A stretch of 64,000 nucleotides of DNA. It comes from Candidatus Parvarchaeota archaeon (lineage in GTDB: Archaea; Nanobdellota; Nanobdellia; CSSed11-243R1). Of this stretch, positions 16,636-24,339 are shown one piece after another. Position 1 is the stretch's first letter. Every line of letters begins with the position of its first letter. A program made the translations under genes and the position numbers. The notes under the pieces are model-generated. The model did not search any database. It was not told the DNA's origin and saw only the letters and a program-made list of their open reading frames with translations. The stretch spans positions 1 to 64,000 of the forward strand of contig WALP01000002.1 in assembly GCA_015522785.1 (NCBI GenBank), read 5' to 3'.

Positions 16636-17078
16636 TGATAACAAAAAAAGATGTTGAAAGGTGGAAGGATGAGTCATTAAGGGTTGCCATGGAAATGAAC
16701 ATTTTCAACAAGAACATTTTACTTCGACTTAAAAAAGTCCCAATAATACTCTCCAAAAAAAGGATGGAGTCAGATATTTATTATGGAATATTCGACGTTA
16801 AAAAAGGCAAGCCCGTGATTTACATATGGGTAAAAACACCTTTAAGATTTTTGCCATTCAGAGAAATTTTACTTCAAAACGCGATGGACCACGAACTTCT
16901 TGGACATTGTGGAAACTGGATGGCAGAGAGAGATTCAAGCGAAGTCGGAGCTTGTGTGACACAATACAAAGTTGCAAAGTATAGAGGAAAAAAATCTCTC
17001 ATTTGGAGGTTACTCGCAAGTATTCTTCCATATATACAACAAATTCATAGAGATGTGCCACTTAAAGAATATCGCTAA
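16632..17078 (+). CDS. Small zincin-like protein with HExxH motif
   Basis: 148 residues. AMDHELLGHCGNW contains HELLGH, a clear HExxH zinc-binding motif; a glutamate about 17-20 residues later (SSEVGAC) could be the third ligand. A hydrophobic-basic C-terminal segment follows. No family is recognised. It is translationally coupled to the HhH gene, so the two products may act on the same process. Confidence 0.65.
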   Translation: MMITKKDVERWKDESLRVAMEMNIFNKNILLRLKKVPIILSKKRMESDIYYGIFDVKKGKPVIYIWVKTPLRFLPFREILLQNAMDHELLGHCGNWMAERDSSEVGACVTQYKVAKYRGKKSLIWRLLASILPYIQQIHRDVPLKEYR

Positions 17079-17081
17079 AAG

Positions 17082-17205
17082 TGGGGAATCCCGGATTTGA
17101 ACCGGGGTCACAAGGTATCTTGTGTCCTTTCTTTCGCTGGCGTTTCTTTCGGAAAGAAAGGCCATCCCAAACCTCGCATACTAGACCAAGCTATACTAAT
17201 TCCCC
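17082..17205 (-). tRNA. tRNA-Pro(UGG) with one canonical intron
   Basis: Acceptor GGGGAAT (17205-17199) pairs with ATTCCCC; discriminator A at 17082; CCA not encoded. Anticodon UGG at 17169-17167, T-loop TTCAAAT. A 49-nt intron (17117-17165) lies between positions 37 and 38. The junction is a textbook BHB: exon helix CGAGG/CCUUG, central helix UUUG/CAAG, three-base bulges GGA and AUA. The intron core is a CTTTCTTTC/GAAAGAAAG stem. Mature length 75 nt. Confidence 0.93.
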
Positions 17206-17260
17206 TCGCAAAATAAATCAGATAGAATTCATTTATAAAGTTTAACATATTTTAGTTATT

Positions 17261-17566
17261 ATGGAAATCTCAAAAGCCCAAGAAATTGTTAAAAACCACC
17301 TTGAAAAAATTGGATACACAAAAATAGAAACAGAACCAATGCATGCTTTCTTGCACTTGATTGAAGAGGTTGGAGAAACAGCACGAAGTTTATTATACAA
17401 AGAAACCCCACGCGGTAAGATAAAAAACACTACCAAACCTGAAAACTTGGAAGAAGAAGTTGCTGATATATTCTGGCAGACGCTAAAACTCGCAAGCTAC
17501 CTTAACATCGACTTAGAAAAGGCATTCTTAAAAAAATATGAAAAGAACTTGAAGAAAAGTCATTAA
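17261..17566 (+). CDS. MazG-like nucleotide pyrophosphohydrolase
   Basis: 101 residues, all-helical, with the MazG metal-binding pattern: LIEEVGETARSLL (EExxE) and EEEVADIFWQTLKLA (ExxD). Such enzymes hydrolyse non-canonical or excess NTPs to NMPs. The exact substrate is unknown. AT-rich promoter upstream; the stop overlaps the convergent SGNH gene by 4 bases. Confidence 0.8.
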   Translation: MEISKAQEIVKNHLEKIGYTKIETEPMHAFLHLIEEVGETARSLLYKETPRGKIKNTTKPENLEEEVADIFWQTLKLASYLNIDLEKAFLKKYEKNLKKSH

Positions 17567-18186
17567 TTGACTAACTTATTCTTAATTAAGAAATCCCTAA
17601 CTACCTCGAAGATTTTTTGGTGTCCCTTTGAAGTCGGATGAACTCCATCTTCAAGCAATTCATTAGGTACTTTCCCAAAAAGTTTTATGTATCCGACTTT
17701 TTCTTCCTTGCAAATTTCCTCCAACAAAGTATCATATTTTTTTATATACTCATTTTTGTATGACTTATCTGTATCCCAAGGAATCGGATCAACCCTTGGC
17801 TCATCAACTCCAAGCATTCCAACAAAAACTATCTTCGAAGAAAACTTCCTGGCAAGAGAAATTAATTTTCTGATGTTTTGCTCGTATTCATTGGGTGGAA
17901 CCCAAAAGTTATTCTTGCTATGAACCCACGCAGAGTCGTTCGTTCCAACACCAAATATGAAAATTAGCTCTTCCCTTAACCTAAATTTTGTTTCAATCTC
18001 AAATCTCCTAAACAAATCGCTGGAGGTATCCCCAGAGACCCCGATGTTATAAACAGAATAATCAAACATGGACTCAGTGAGATTATTATTATCAAAAAAC
18101 AATCTCAAACGATTAACCCAACCGCCTTTCTCTAAATCCCAAGCCCCCCAAATAATACTACCTCCGAAAACTAAAATTCGTGGCAT
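17563..18186 (-). CDS. SGNH/GDSL-family hydrolase
   Basis: 207 residues with all four SGNH blocks: nucleophile serine in FGGSIIWGAW (GDS becomes GGS), glycine in IGVSGDTSSD, asparagine in GVGTNDSAW, and the DxxH pair in DGVHPTSKGH. It is a lysophospholipase L1-like esterase. No signal peptide, so it is probably cytoplasmic. The substrate is unknown. Confidence 0.88.
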   Translation of the reverse strand: MPRILVFGGSIIWGAWDLEKGGWVNRLRLFFDNNNLTESMFDYSVYNIGVSGDTSSDLFRRFEIETKFRLREELIFIFGVGTNDSAWVHSKNNFWVPPNEYEQNIRKLISLARKFSSKIVFVGMLGVDEPRVDPIPWDTDKSYKNEYIKKYDTLLEEICKEEKVGYIKLFGKVPNELLEDGVHPTSKGHQKIFEVVRDFLIKNKLVN

Positions 18187-18281
18187 ATTATTATAGAGGA
18201 CTATTTAGTTTTTATAATTTGTTAAAATCTAAGTACAAAAAAATTGAAAAGCATTTAAACAATAAATATTACTACTTAATT

Positions 18282-18410
18282 ATGATTGCTACAATAAGAA
18301 CTGCTATAGATGTAGATGACAAAGACATTGAGATATACTTAACCGATGAAGAAATAAAAAGATTAAGCAGCGAACCATTAAAGGTGAAATATTCGAATAT
18401 CGCGACATAA
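18282..18410 (+). CDS. Small hypothetical protein
   Basis: 42 residues from ATG 18282, preceded by a TATA-like TTTAAACAATAAATATT at leaderless distance. The frame is open upstream to 18180, but that part is promoter-like. Acidic, no known domain. The next ORF starts 5 bases after its stop, so the two form a small operon. Confidence 0.5.
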   Translation: MIATIRTAIDVDDKDIEIYLTDEEIKRLSSEPLKVKYSNIAT

Positions 18411-18415
18411 GGAGA

Positions 18416-18742
18416 ATGTACCCATTGGAAATTGTTCTAGATAAAGAATTTGACGCAAGCGGTTCTAAATCACGAAATGGAATCCATACCAACATATCCC
18501 CTGAAGGGAATTATACAATATACTTAGCCGCAAATAAAGCGTCAAATTGTTATAAAGAATTAGTCAAAAGAGGATTGGTAGGAGCTAGAGATGGAGGATA
18601 TATGAAAATAGGTATTATGTCAGAAGAATTTTCCGAAAGAAATGAAGAATTTAATAGGAATTACAAACTTGCCAAGTCATTATATGAACACAAAGAATTA
18701 GTAATTAAAAAATTAAATGAAAGAGAAAATCAACAATATTAA
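18416..18742 (+). CDS. Hypothetical protein
   Basis: 108 residues, charged, with an N-terminal strand-rich part and a helical C-terminal half. No motif is recognised. AAGGAGAATG immediately precedes, giving the GGAG ribosome-binding site. Second gene of the two-gene unit; it converges with rpo10. Confidence 0.6.
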   Translation: MYPLEIVLDKEFDASGSKSRNGIHTNISPEGNYTIYLAANKASNCYKELVKRGLVGARDGGYMKIGIMSEEFSERNEEFNRNYKLAKSLYEHKELVIKKLNERENQQY

Positions 18743-18745
18743 AAT

Positions 18746-18943
18746 TTAAAACTTCTTGTATTTGGCGACGGTGTCAATCAAATCGACATGCCCCAAGAAA
18801 ACCTGCCTGCAGCAATATCTTTTTAAGCCGAGCTCATCGAGAACTTTTTTAGGGTCTTCACCTGACTCAACTCTCTTTTTGTACTCTTCCCAAAGGTGTC
18901 CAATCGGCTTGCCGCACGAAAAACATCTTACTGGTATCATCAT
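18746..18943 (-). CDS. rpoN: RNA polymerase subunit Rpo10 (RpoN)
   Basis: 65 residues with the Rpo10/RPB10 signature: [20 protein letters not shown] at the N-terminus and the [16 protein letters not shown] zinc site. It follows uS9 in the usual archaeal order and is the last gene of the cluster running from uS13. Confidence 0.95.
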   Translation of the reverse strand: MMIPVRCFSCGKPIGHLWEEYKKRVESGEDPKKVLDELGLKRYCCRQVFLGHVDLIDTVAKYKKF

Positions 18944-18948
18944 TTTAA

Positions 18949-19353
18949 CTACCTCTTACTTGTCTGTTTACCCCTTCTTGCCGCTGAACGACATGGCTTT
19001 TGAGGCTCTGTTCTCCTTACATCTGAAACAAGCAAGTGCCTATCATATTCGATAAACTCTTTCTTCAGCTCCTTGCTTCCTGTGAACTCAACAAGCGCTT
19101 TGGCAATGGCATTCCTTGCGGCTTCCGCCTGAGACATTACACCTCCGCCTTTTACGCTAACTGAAATATTTACTTTCTTTGCCTTATCTCCCGCAAGCAA
19201 TAAAGGTTCTTTTATCTTTTCCCTTGCCATTTCTGGAGATATAACATCAATCAATTTTTTATTTATCCTAACAACGCCGTTGCCTTTTTTAATTGTGGCT
19301 CTTGCTATTGACATTTTTCTTTTTCCTGAAACATTAATAATTTTTTCTGCCAT
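18949..19353 (-). CDS. rps9: Ribosomal protein uS9
   Basis: 134 residues: [22 protein letters not shown] at the start and the decoding-site tail in the basic C-terminus ([14 protein letters not shown]). The ATG overlaps the uL13 stop by one base. Confidence 0.95.
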   Translation of the reverse strand: MAEKIINVSGKRKMSIARATIKKGNGVVRINKKLIDVISPEMAREKIKEPLLLAGDKAKKVNISVSVKGGGVMSQAEAARNAIAKALVEFTGSKELKKEFIEYDRHLLVSDVRRTEPQKPCRSAARRGKQTSKR

Positions 19354-19802
19354 TATATTCCACCAACTTCTTTTATCAATTCGCCAACGGTCAAAAATTT
19401 AACCTCGTCTGGATGTAATTTCGCATTTGGAACATCTACAAATTTCACTTCTCCAAATTCTTTTGGTATACCATTATATGTGTTTATTCTTTTAAATGCT
19501 TCTGCTCCTCTTGCTTTTTTATACGGAAGCATTCTTTTTATTGCTCGCCTGACGAACATATCTGACCTTTTCGGCCAAAATGGCCCCTTGTGTCTTCCCC
19601 TAATTGATTTTATTCTATTCTTATACGCCGAAACTATGTAAGATTTTTTACCTGTCAAAACAACTTTGTCAGCATTGAGTATATTCACATTTTTACCTTC
19701 AAGCGCTTCTTTCGCTACAAAAGTCGCAAGCCTGCCTAATACATTTCTATCTCCATCAATGTAAATTACATCTTTTTTTGTATTGTTTTTTATTTCAGCC
19801 AA
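19353..19802 (-). CDS. rpl13: Ribosomal protein uL13
   Basis: 149 residues with the archaeal uL13 landmarks YIDGDRNVLGRLATFVAKEA and RRAIKRMLPYKKARGAEAF. The start overlaps the eL18 end by 8 bases, and uS9 follows directly, so the three are translationally coupled. Confidence 0.95.
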   Translation of the reverse strand: MAEIKNNTKKDVIYIDGDRNVLGRLATFVAKEALEGKNVNILNADKVVLTGKKSYIVSAYKNRIKSIRGRHKGPFWPKRSDMFVRRAIKRMLPYKKARGAEAFKRINTYNGIPKEFGEVKFVDVPNAKLHPDEVKFLTVGELIKEVGGI

Positions 19803-20148
19803 GGATACGCACCCCTTTGCCTTCTGGATTGTTTTTCAACAATTCACTTATAGACATAAACGAGCTGCCGTTGCCAGTTATTTTTTCTTTGGCAGATTGA
19901 GAGAATTGAAAAGCAGCTATCTTAACTTTCTTCTCCAATATTCCATCGCCAAGAACCTTACCTGGCACTACAACAGTCTCCCCCTCTTTTGAATATCTGT
20001 TTATTCTTGAAAGATTCACGGAGCGCCTTATTCTTCGTGGCTTTTCCAAATCTTCCGCAATCCTCTTCCAAATAGGTTTTTTGCTTTTACGCAAATCAGA
20101 AATTAACTTCCTTAATTGAATATTTGTTGAACCTTTTCTCACGGCCAT
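19795..20148 (-). CDS. rpl18e: Ribosomal protein eL18
   Basis: 117 residues: KSKKPIWKRIAEDLEKPRRIRR and VVVPGKVLGDGILEKKVKIA identify eL18. It is the first gene of the eL18-uL13-uS9-Rpo10 part of the cluster. A non-ribosomal gene and tRNA-Leu separate it from Rpo3, so it probably has its own promoter. Confidence 0.94.
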   Translation of the reverse strand: MAVRKGSTNIQLRKLISDLRKSKKPIWKRIAEDLEKPRRIRRSVNLSRINRYSKEGETVVVPGKVLGDGILEKKVKIAAFQFSQSAKEKITGNGSSFMSISELLKNNPEGKGVRILG

Positions 20149-20195
20149 CGCCTCGCAACGAGTTTAACTCGCACTTTTTATGTGTTTTTCATGAA

Positions 20196-20807
20196 TTAAC
20201 GCTTTTTAAAGTTTTTGATATCAAAATCAACTATCATATCTAAATTTGAAGTTGCATTTCTTTCGACAAGTATATCATAAACTTCACTTTGTATACGAGA
20301 AGATTTTTCGATTATATCATCATTGTTGAAAACACTAAATATTTTATTGCTTTTTTCGAGTATCCTATAGGATACCGCGAAGTATATATCCCCACTCCCA
20401 CCCATCTTTTCGGTGGCTTTACCAATAAACCTGTAATCCTGTCCCAAATCCAATAACATCTTTGCAGTATTATACCTTGAAGGATGATTTAACAACTTTT
20501 TTTCTATGAAAGAAATTTTATTTTCTCTGTATTTTATAGAATCTCCATATTCTTCAACACTATATAACCCATTGGAAAGGTTCTTATTTATCAAAGGATA
20601 AATGTAGTTAAGAGAATGATATGTTTTTCTATCCGACGGCTTGGAAAGCAAATTAAATGCATCATCAACCATATTTATAGTAACATCAAAGTTAATCATT
20701 TTCGGGTCAATGATCTCCAACATATGAGAAATGTTGTATAATATATTCAATGCATCATACTGTGATTTCATGGGCACGCCACTTGGCGTGTCAAAGTAGG
20801 TAATCAT
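20196..20807 (-). CDS. Hypothetical helical protein
   Basis: 203 residues, helical, possibly TPR-like repeats (AKMLLDLGQDYRFIGKATEK and IYFAVSYRILEKSNKIF). No recognised family. A second possible start is Met13. It sits between rubrerythrin and eL18 inside the ribosomal cluster and has no visible link to translation. Confidence 0.65.
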   Translation of the reverse strand: MITYFDTPSGVPMKSQYDALNILYNISHMLEIIDPKMINFDVTINMVDDAFNLLSKPSDRKTYHSLNYIYPLINKNLSNGLYSVEEYGDSIKYRENKISFIEKKLLNHPSRYNTAKMLLDLGQDYRFIGKATEKMGGSGDIYFAVSYRILEKSNKIFSVFNNDDIIEKSSRIQSEVYDILVERNATSNLDMIVDFDIKNFKKR

Positions 20808-20843
20808 ACATCAAATTTGGTATGTGTGTCTTTAAAAGTTTTA

Positions 20844-21344
20844 CTACTCAATTCCAATGAAATTATCGTTACCGCAAACAGGGCATTTGTCAAGGACTTT
20901 TCCCTTTGATGGATATCCACACTTGCTGCACACATAGAAATATTCAACACCGTTGAAGTCTTCACCTTTTTCCACTTGCTTTAATGCCTCTTTGAACATC
21001 TTGTCGTGTATCTTCTCAACTTCCATCGCCCACTTGAAACTCTGAGCCGCCTTAGTGTTGCCTTCCTCTTCTGCTTTTTTTATGAAGTGAGGGTACATAA
21101 CTTCGAATTCATATTCTTCCCCCTCGGTTGACTTTTTGAGATTTTCTTTAGTAGATTTAACAAAATCAATAGAATCAAGATGATTGAAAGCGTGAATCGT
21201 TTCCGCCGCTGCGGCTGCCCTGAATAATTTCGCAACACCATGAAGGTTTTCTTTATCTGCTTTTTTAGCAAAAGCTAAATATTTTCTGTTCGCCTTGGAT
21301 TCTCCTGCAAAAGCATCCATAACATTTTTTTCAGTTTCACTCAT
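20844..21344 (-). CDS. Rubrerythrin
   Basis: 166 residues from ATG 21344; an in-frame extension upstream runs into tRNA-Leu and is rejected. The ferritin-like diiron domain has ExxH pairs (AGESKANRKYLAFA, AAAAETIHAFNHL, AMEVEKIHDKMF). A C-terminal rubredoxin-like iron site follows (YVCSKCGYPSKG and CPVCGNDNF). It acts as a peroxidase in oxidative-stress defence of anaerobes. TATA-like sequence lies between it and the tRNA. Confidence 0.92.
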   Translation of the reverse strand: MSETEKNVMDAFAGESKANRKYLAFAKKADKENLHGVAKLFRAAAAAETIHAFNHLDSIDFVKSTKENLKKSTEGEEYEFEVMYPHFIKKAEEEGNTKAAQSFKWAMEVEKIHDKMFKEALKQVEKGEDFNGVEYFYVCSKCGYPSKGKVLDKCPVCGNDNFIGIE

Positions 21345-21399
21345 ATTATCACCAAAATTAAGAAGTAGATTGAAACTTAAATAATTAATTAAAAATGAT

Positions 21400-21639
21400 G
21401 CAGGGGAGGAGATTCGAACTCCCGTAGGGATTGGCCACCAAGTGCCTAATGGCACGTCGGTTCTAACCCACACGGTATCCACGACACCACGGAAGTTTCT
21501 TTCCGTACACGCTTTCTTTTTGAAAGAAAGGGTGTCGCCTTAGCCGTGCCCGTTTGACCGTTCCGCCGCCCCTTTCTCTTTCTTGGCAACCTGCCTTCTT
21601 TTCTAAAGAAGGCGGAAAGGGCGTCTCCGGCACCCCTGC
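21400..21639 (-). tRNA. tRNA-Leu with three introns (apparent anticodon AAG)
   Basis: Acceptor GCAGGGG (21639-21633) pairs with CCCCTGC; discriminator A 21400; T-arm GGGAG-TTCGAAT-CTCCT. Intron 2 (about 21477-21537, 61 nt) is at 37/38 with exon helix CACGG/CCGUG and bulges GGC and AUA. Intron 3 (21431-21462, 32 nt) is in the variable arm with central helix GGUU/GGCC and bulges AGA and AAU; splicing restores a GGG/CCC variable stem. Intron 1 (about 21563-21626) is in the D-loop, exact ends uncertain. Mature length about 83 nt. The anticodon reads AAG; A34 is unusual for an archaeon. No encoded CCA. Confidence 0.85.
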
Positions 21640-21704
21640 ATTACTAACTAAACTAAACTTGGAGATTTTAAAAAGTTTCTATTGGTAAAATACAAATAAA
21701 AGAA

Positions 21705-22427
21705 TTACTTCAACGCCTTGTCAAATGCCTTGAGGCGCTTGCTCAACTCTGAAACTGCTCTAAGCAAAATTGTCTTGTGGTCCAACTGTCCCCACGACTC
21801 GAATTCCACTACGAACTTGTCCTCGACAGGTTCTGTTTTAATCTCTTCTTTGTGCTCAAGCTCCCTGACTTTGTCCAAATACGCTGCGATTTCCTTGACG
21901 TCCTTCGGCTCCTTCAAATCCTTCTTTCCAGAAATAACTTTTGGGAAGTATTTGTATGTCATCAAACCTGTCGACCATTTCGTGTGCTCTCTTCCAAAGC
22001 CGAGAATTGCTATGGCATTGAATTTTAATTCCTGTCCTTCCAAAAGCTTCACGATTGGAATATTATCATAAACCGGCTTTACTTTCGGGTCGCTTGACTT
22101 CATGTCGCCCGAATAAACTACCTTTGGACCTTTCGCCGAAAGCTTAAATTTTACCTGGCAAAGCGCACATCCTTTTCCGCCGCATTTACATTCACTTCGC
22201 AAGTTGTAACTCTTCAAATCAGTTGTTAAAGGAATTAATCCTAGTCTCAATGCGATTATTTCGTCGTAAAGCGCCGATGAATTCTTTGTGAACTCAACAT
22301 CTTCGATTGCCATTGTCGGCACGCCAACCATAGATGTTCTCCTAAGAGAATTCATAAGACTTTCGTTTATGCCTTCAACTATAAACTTAAGAATTTTATT
22401 TTCATTACTTAAAATAGTTATTTTCAT
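21705..22427 (-). CDS. rpoD: RNA polymerase subunit Rpo3 (RpoD)
   Basis: 240 residues from ATG 22427. Rpo3/RPB3 landmarks: NSLRRTSMVGVPTMAIEDVE and ALYDEIIALRLGLIPL for the dimerisation domain. A cysteine cluster (ECKCGGKGCALCQ), as in 3Fe-4S/4Fe-4S-containing archaeal Rpo3, is also present. The gene follows uS11 as usual. Confidence 0.94.
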   Translation of the reverse strand: MKITILSNENKILKFIVEGINESLMNSLRRTSMVGVPTMAIEDVEFTKNSSALYDEIIALRLGLIPLTTDLKSYNLRSECKCGGKGCALCQVKFKLSAKGPKVVYSGDMKSSDPKVKPVYDNIPIVKLLEGQELKFNAIAILGFGREHTKWSTGLMTYKYFPKVISGKKDLKEPKDVKEIAAYLDKVRELEHKEEIKTEPVEDKFVVEFESWGQLDHKTILLRAVSELSKRLKAFDKALK

Positions 22428-22436
22428 AATTACCAC

Positions 22437-22841
22437 TTACATCCTTCGGCCGCGTCTTCCGCCTTTCTTCTTGCAGCCGTTGTGTGGGACAGGTGTGACA
22501 TCTTCAATGACACCTATCTTCAAGCCTGCCCTTGCCAAAGCTCTAATCGCGGCTTGTGCTCCAGGTCCTGGATTCTTTTGTTTTATTCCACCAGGTGCTC
22601 TTACTCTAACATGAACACCTGTAATACCCTTGTTCATTGTCTCCTCTGCTGCCTTTCTAGCAGCTATCATTGCCGCGTTTGGCGAAGAGCCTAACCTATC
22701 TGCTTTGACTTGCGCCCCGCCAGTGTACTTTGCAATTGTTTCGGAGCCCGTCAAGTCGGTTATGTGGATAAAAGTATTATTGTAGCTAGCAAAAATATGT
22801 GCTACACCCCACTTCATCTTTCTTTCTGCCAAATTATTCAC
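22437..22841 (-). CDS. rps11: Ribosomal protein uS11
   Basis: 134 residues: [40 protein letters not shown], and C-terminal [20 protein letters not shown]. The start overlaps the uS4 end by 8 bases. Confidence 0.95.
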   Translation of the reverse strand: MNNLAERKMKWGVAHIFASYNNTFIHITDLTGSETIAKYTGGAQVKADRLGSSPNAAMIAARKAAEETMNKGITGVHVRVRAPGGIKQKNPGPGAQAAIRALARAGLKIGVIEDVTPVPHNGCKKKGGRRGRRM

Positions 22842-23454
22842 CTATTTCCTCAGCGATTTTAACAATTTCTTTTTCTTCTTTTTCTTCTTCCTTTTCTTCG
22901 GCTGGCGTTTCTTCCTTTTTAACACCTTTCAATTCTTTTTCCCTAACAGCAATTCTTTCAGGATGTTCCTCGCTTGCCAAAGTGGAATTTTCTGAAAAAC
23001 CTATTCCATTTTCTTCAGATACTTTTACCATGTATGCTGGAGAAGTTATTTTTTTACCATTTATTGTAATATGTCCATGTGTTATGAACTGCCTCGCCTG
23101 CTTAACAGAGTTGGCAAGTTTTTTCCTGAATACAAGAGTTTGGAGCCTTCTCTCAAGCAAGTCTCTAACTGTAAGCGCAAGCACATCTTCAATTTGTGCA
23201 TTTTCATTTACTAATCCAAGAGACGCTAATTTTGAGAGTAACTGTCTTTTTTCAAGCTGGGCTTGTTCATCAGTTAACGGAATAAGGCGTCTTGCCTGAG
23301 CACGAAAACTTCTAAGAATAGACTGAACCTTCCAAACTTCAGTCTTGTTTTTGTATCCATATTCCCTCCTTAGCTGAGATTCTTCCTTAATTCTCTCCAT
23401 TTGCCATAAGTGGCCAGGACGTGAATATTTTTTACGAAGTTTTGCTTTTACCAT
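22834..23454 (-). CDS. rps4: Ribosomal protein uS4
   Basis: 206 residues. Archaeal uS4 core with the S4 RNA-binding domain ([21 protein letters not shown]). The C-terminus is extended by about 35 Glu/Lys-rich residues ([10 protein letters not shown] type). Lies between uS13 and uS11. Confidence 0.94.
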   Translation of the reverse strand: MVKAKLRKKYSRPGHLWQMERIKEESQLRREYGYKNKTEVWKVQSILRSFRAQARRLIPLTDEQAQLEKRQLLSKLASLGLVNENAQIEDVLALTVRDLLERRLQTLVFRKKLANSVKQARQFITHGHITINGKKITSPAYMVKVSEENGIGFSENSTLASEEHPERIAVREKELKGVKKEETPAEEKEEEKEEKEIVKIAEEIGE

Positions 23455-23465
23455 AATTTACCACA

Positions 23466-23975
23466 CTACTTTTTAAGTTTCTTCCTAACAACACCAACAG
23501 TTGCCCCTGTCCTTCCGCGGACATTCGCACCTCTTGAGCGCGTCCTCTGACCTCTAACTTTATGATTATAGAAATGCCTAACACCACGATAGCACCTTAT
23601 TGTCTTAAGTCGCCTGACATCCATTCTATTGGCTAATATCAAATCATTTGACAACAAATGCATATCTTTACCAATTGAAATATCCTTCTGTCTGTTGTAA
23701 ATCCAAGATGGAATACCAAATTCTTGCGGCTTGGCAATCGCATTCTTCAGTTTTTCAACGTCATCTTGCGACAACTCCGAAAGTTTAACATTATCTAAAT
23801 TTAAAGATTTTCTAATTGCATGCGCAAACGCCCAGCTGATACCTTTTATTGATATCAAAGCGTGCTCCAATTTTTTATTGCCATCCAAATCCGCTTCCGC
23901 TATGCGAATTATCTGTTTAAACTCAGGTTTCTTCGATCTGATAGATGGTTTGGACGTAATTTTTTTATTAGACAT
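23466..23975 (-). CDS. rps13: Ribosomal protein uS13
   Basis: 169 residues: IRIAEADLDGNKKLEHALISIKGI helix-two-turn-helix region and the basic C-terminus RGQRTRSRGANVRGRTGATVG. First gene of the uS13-uS4-uS11-Rpo3 unit; TATA-like sequence lies upstream near 24000. Confidence 0.95.
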   Translation of the reverse strand: MSNKKITSKPSIRSKKPEFKQIIRIAEADLDGNKKLEHALISIKGISWAFAHAIRKSLNLDNVKLSELSQDDVEKLKNAIAKPQEFGIPSWIYNRQKDISIGKDMHLLSNDLILANRMDVRRLKTIRCYRGVRHFYNHKVRGQRTRSRGANVRGRTGATVGVVRKKLKK

Positions 23976-24079
23976 GAATATCCCACTGAATTTATCCTTT
24001 ATAAATATAACTGATGAAATTTTTGGTATTTTTAAACTTTATCTTAACCTATTTAAATTATTGTTTCCTCTTAGTTTTA

Positions 24080-24334
24080 ATGGAAATTAAGGAACATTTT
24101 ATTTACTTTGGCACGATAGGTAAACAGCTCAGTTTTTCTATAATATTGTTGACACTCTGCAGTATAGGCTATTTTATAATCGATATTTTTGAGAAGGCAG
24201 GATACCTAAATTTATTGCTGGCAGTTCTAAAAGGCGTATTTGCGGCATCTGGAATTTATTTGCTTTTTTACTCTGTAGTGTTAAGCAAGGAGCTGACAGA
24301 AAAATATTATAAAAATTATAAAATTAAAAAATAA
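24080..24334 (+). CDS. Small membrane protein
   Basis: 84 residues from ATG 24080, chosen because a TATA-like TATTTAAATTATT lies just upstream; the frame is open to 24014. Two hydrophobic segments (about 16-36 and 43-62) and a basic tail. No family is recognised. It converges on the giant surface-protein gene. Confidence 0.6.
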   Translation: MEIKEHFIYFGTIGKQLSFSIILLTLCSIGYFIIDIFEKAGYLNLLLAVLKGVFAASGIYLLFYSVVLSKELTEKYYKNYKIKK

Positions 24335-24339
24335 AAAAA

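Noticed and set aside
21345-21482. Longer rubrerythrin start at 21482
   Set aside because: The extra residues are translated tRNA-Leu sequence; the family start and a TATA-like element fit ATG 21344.
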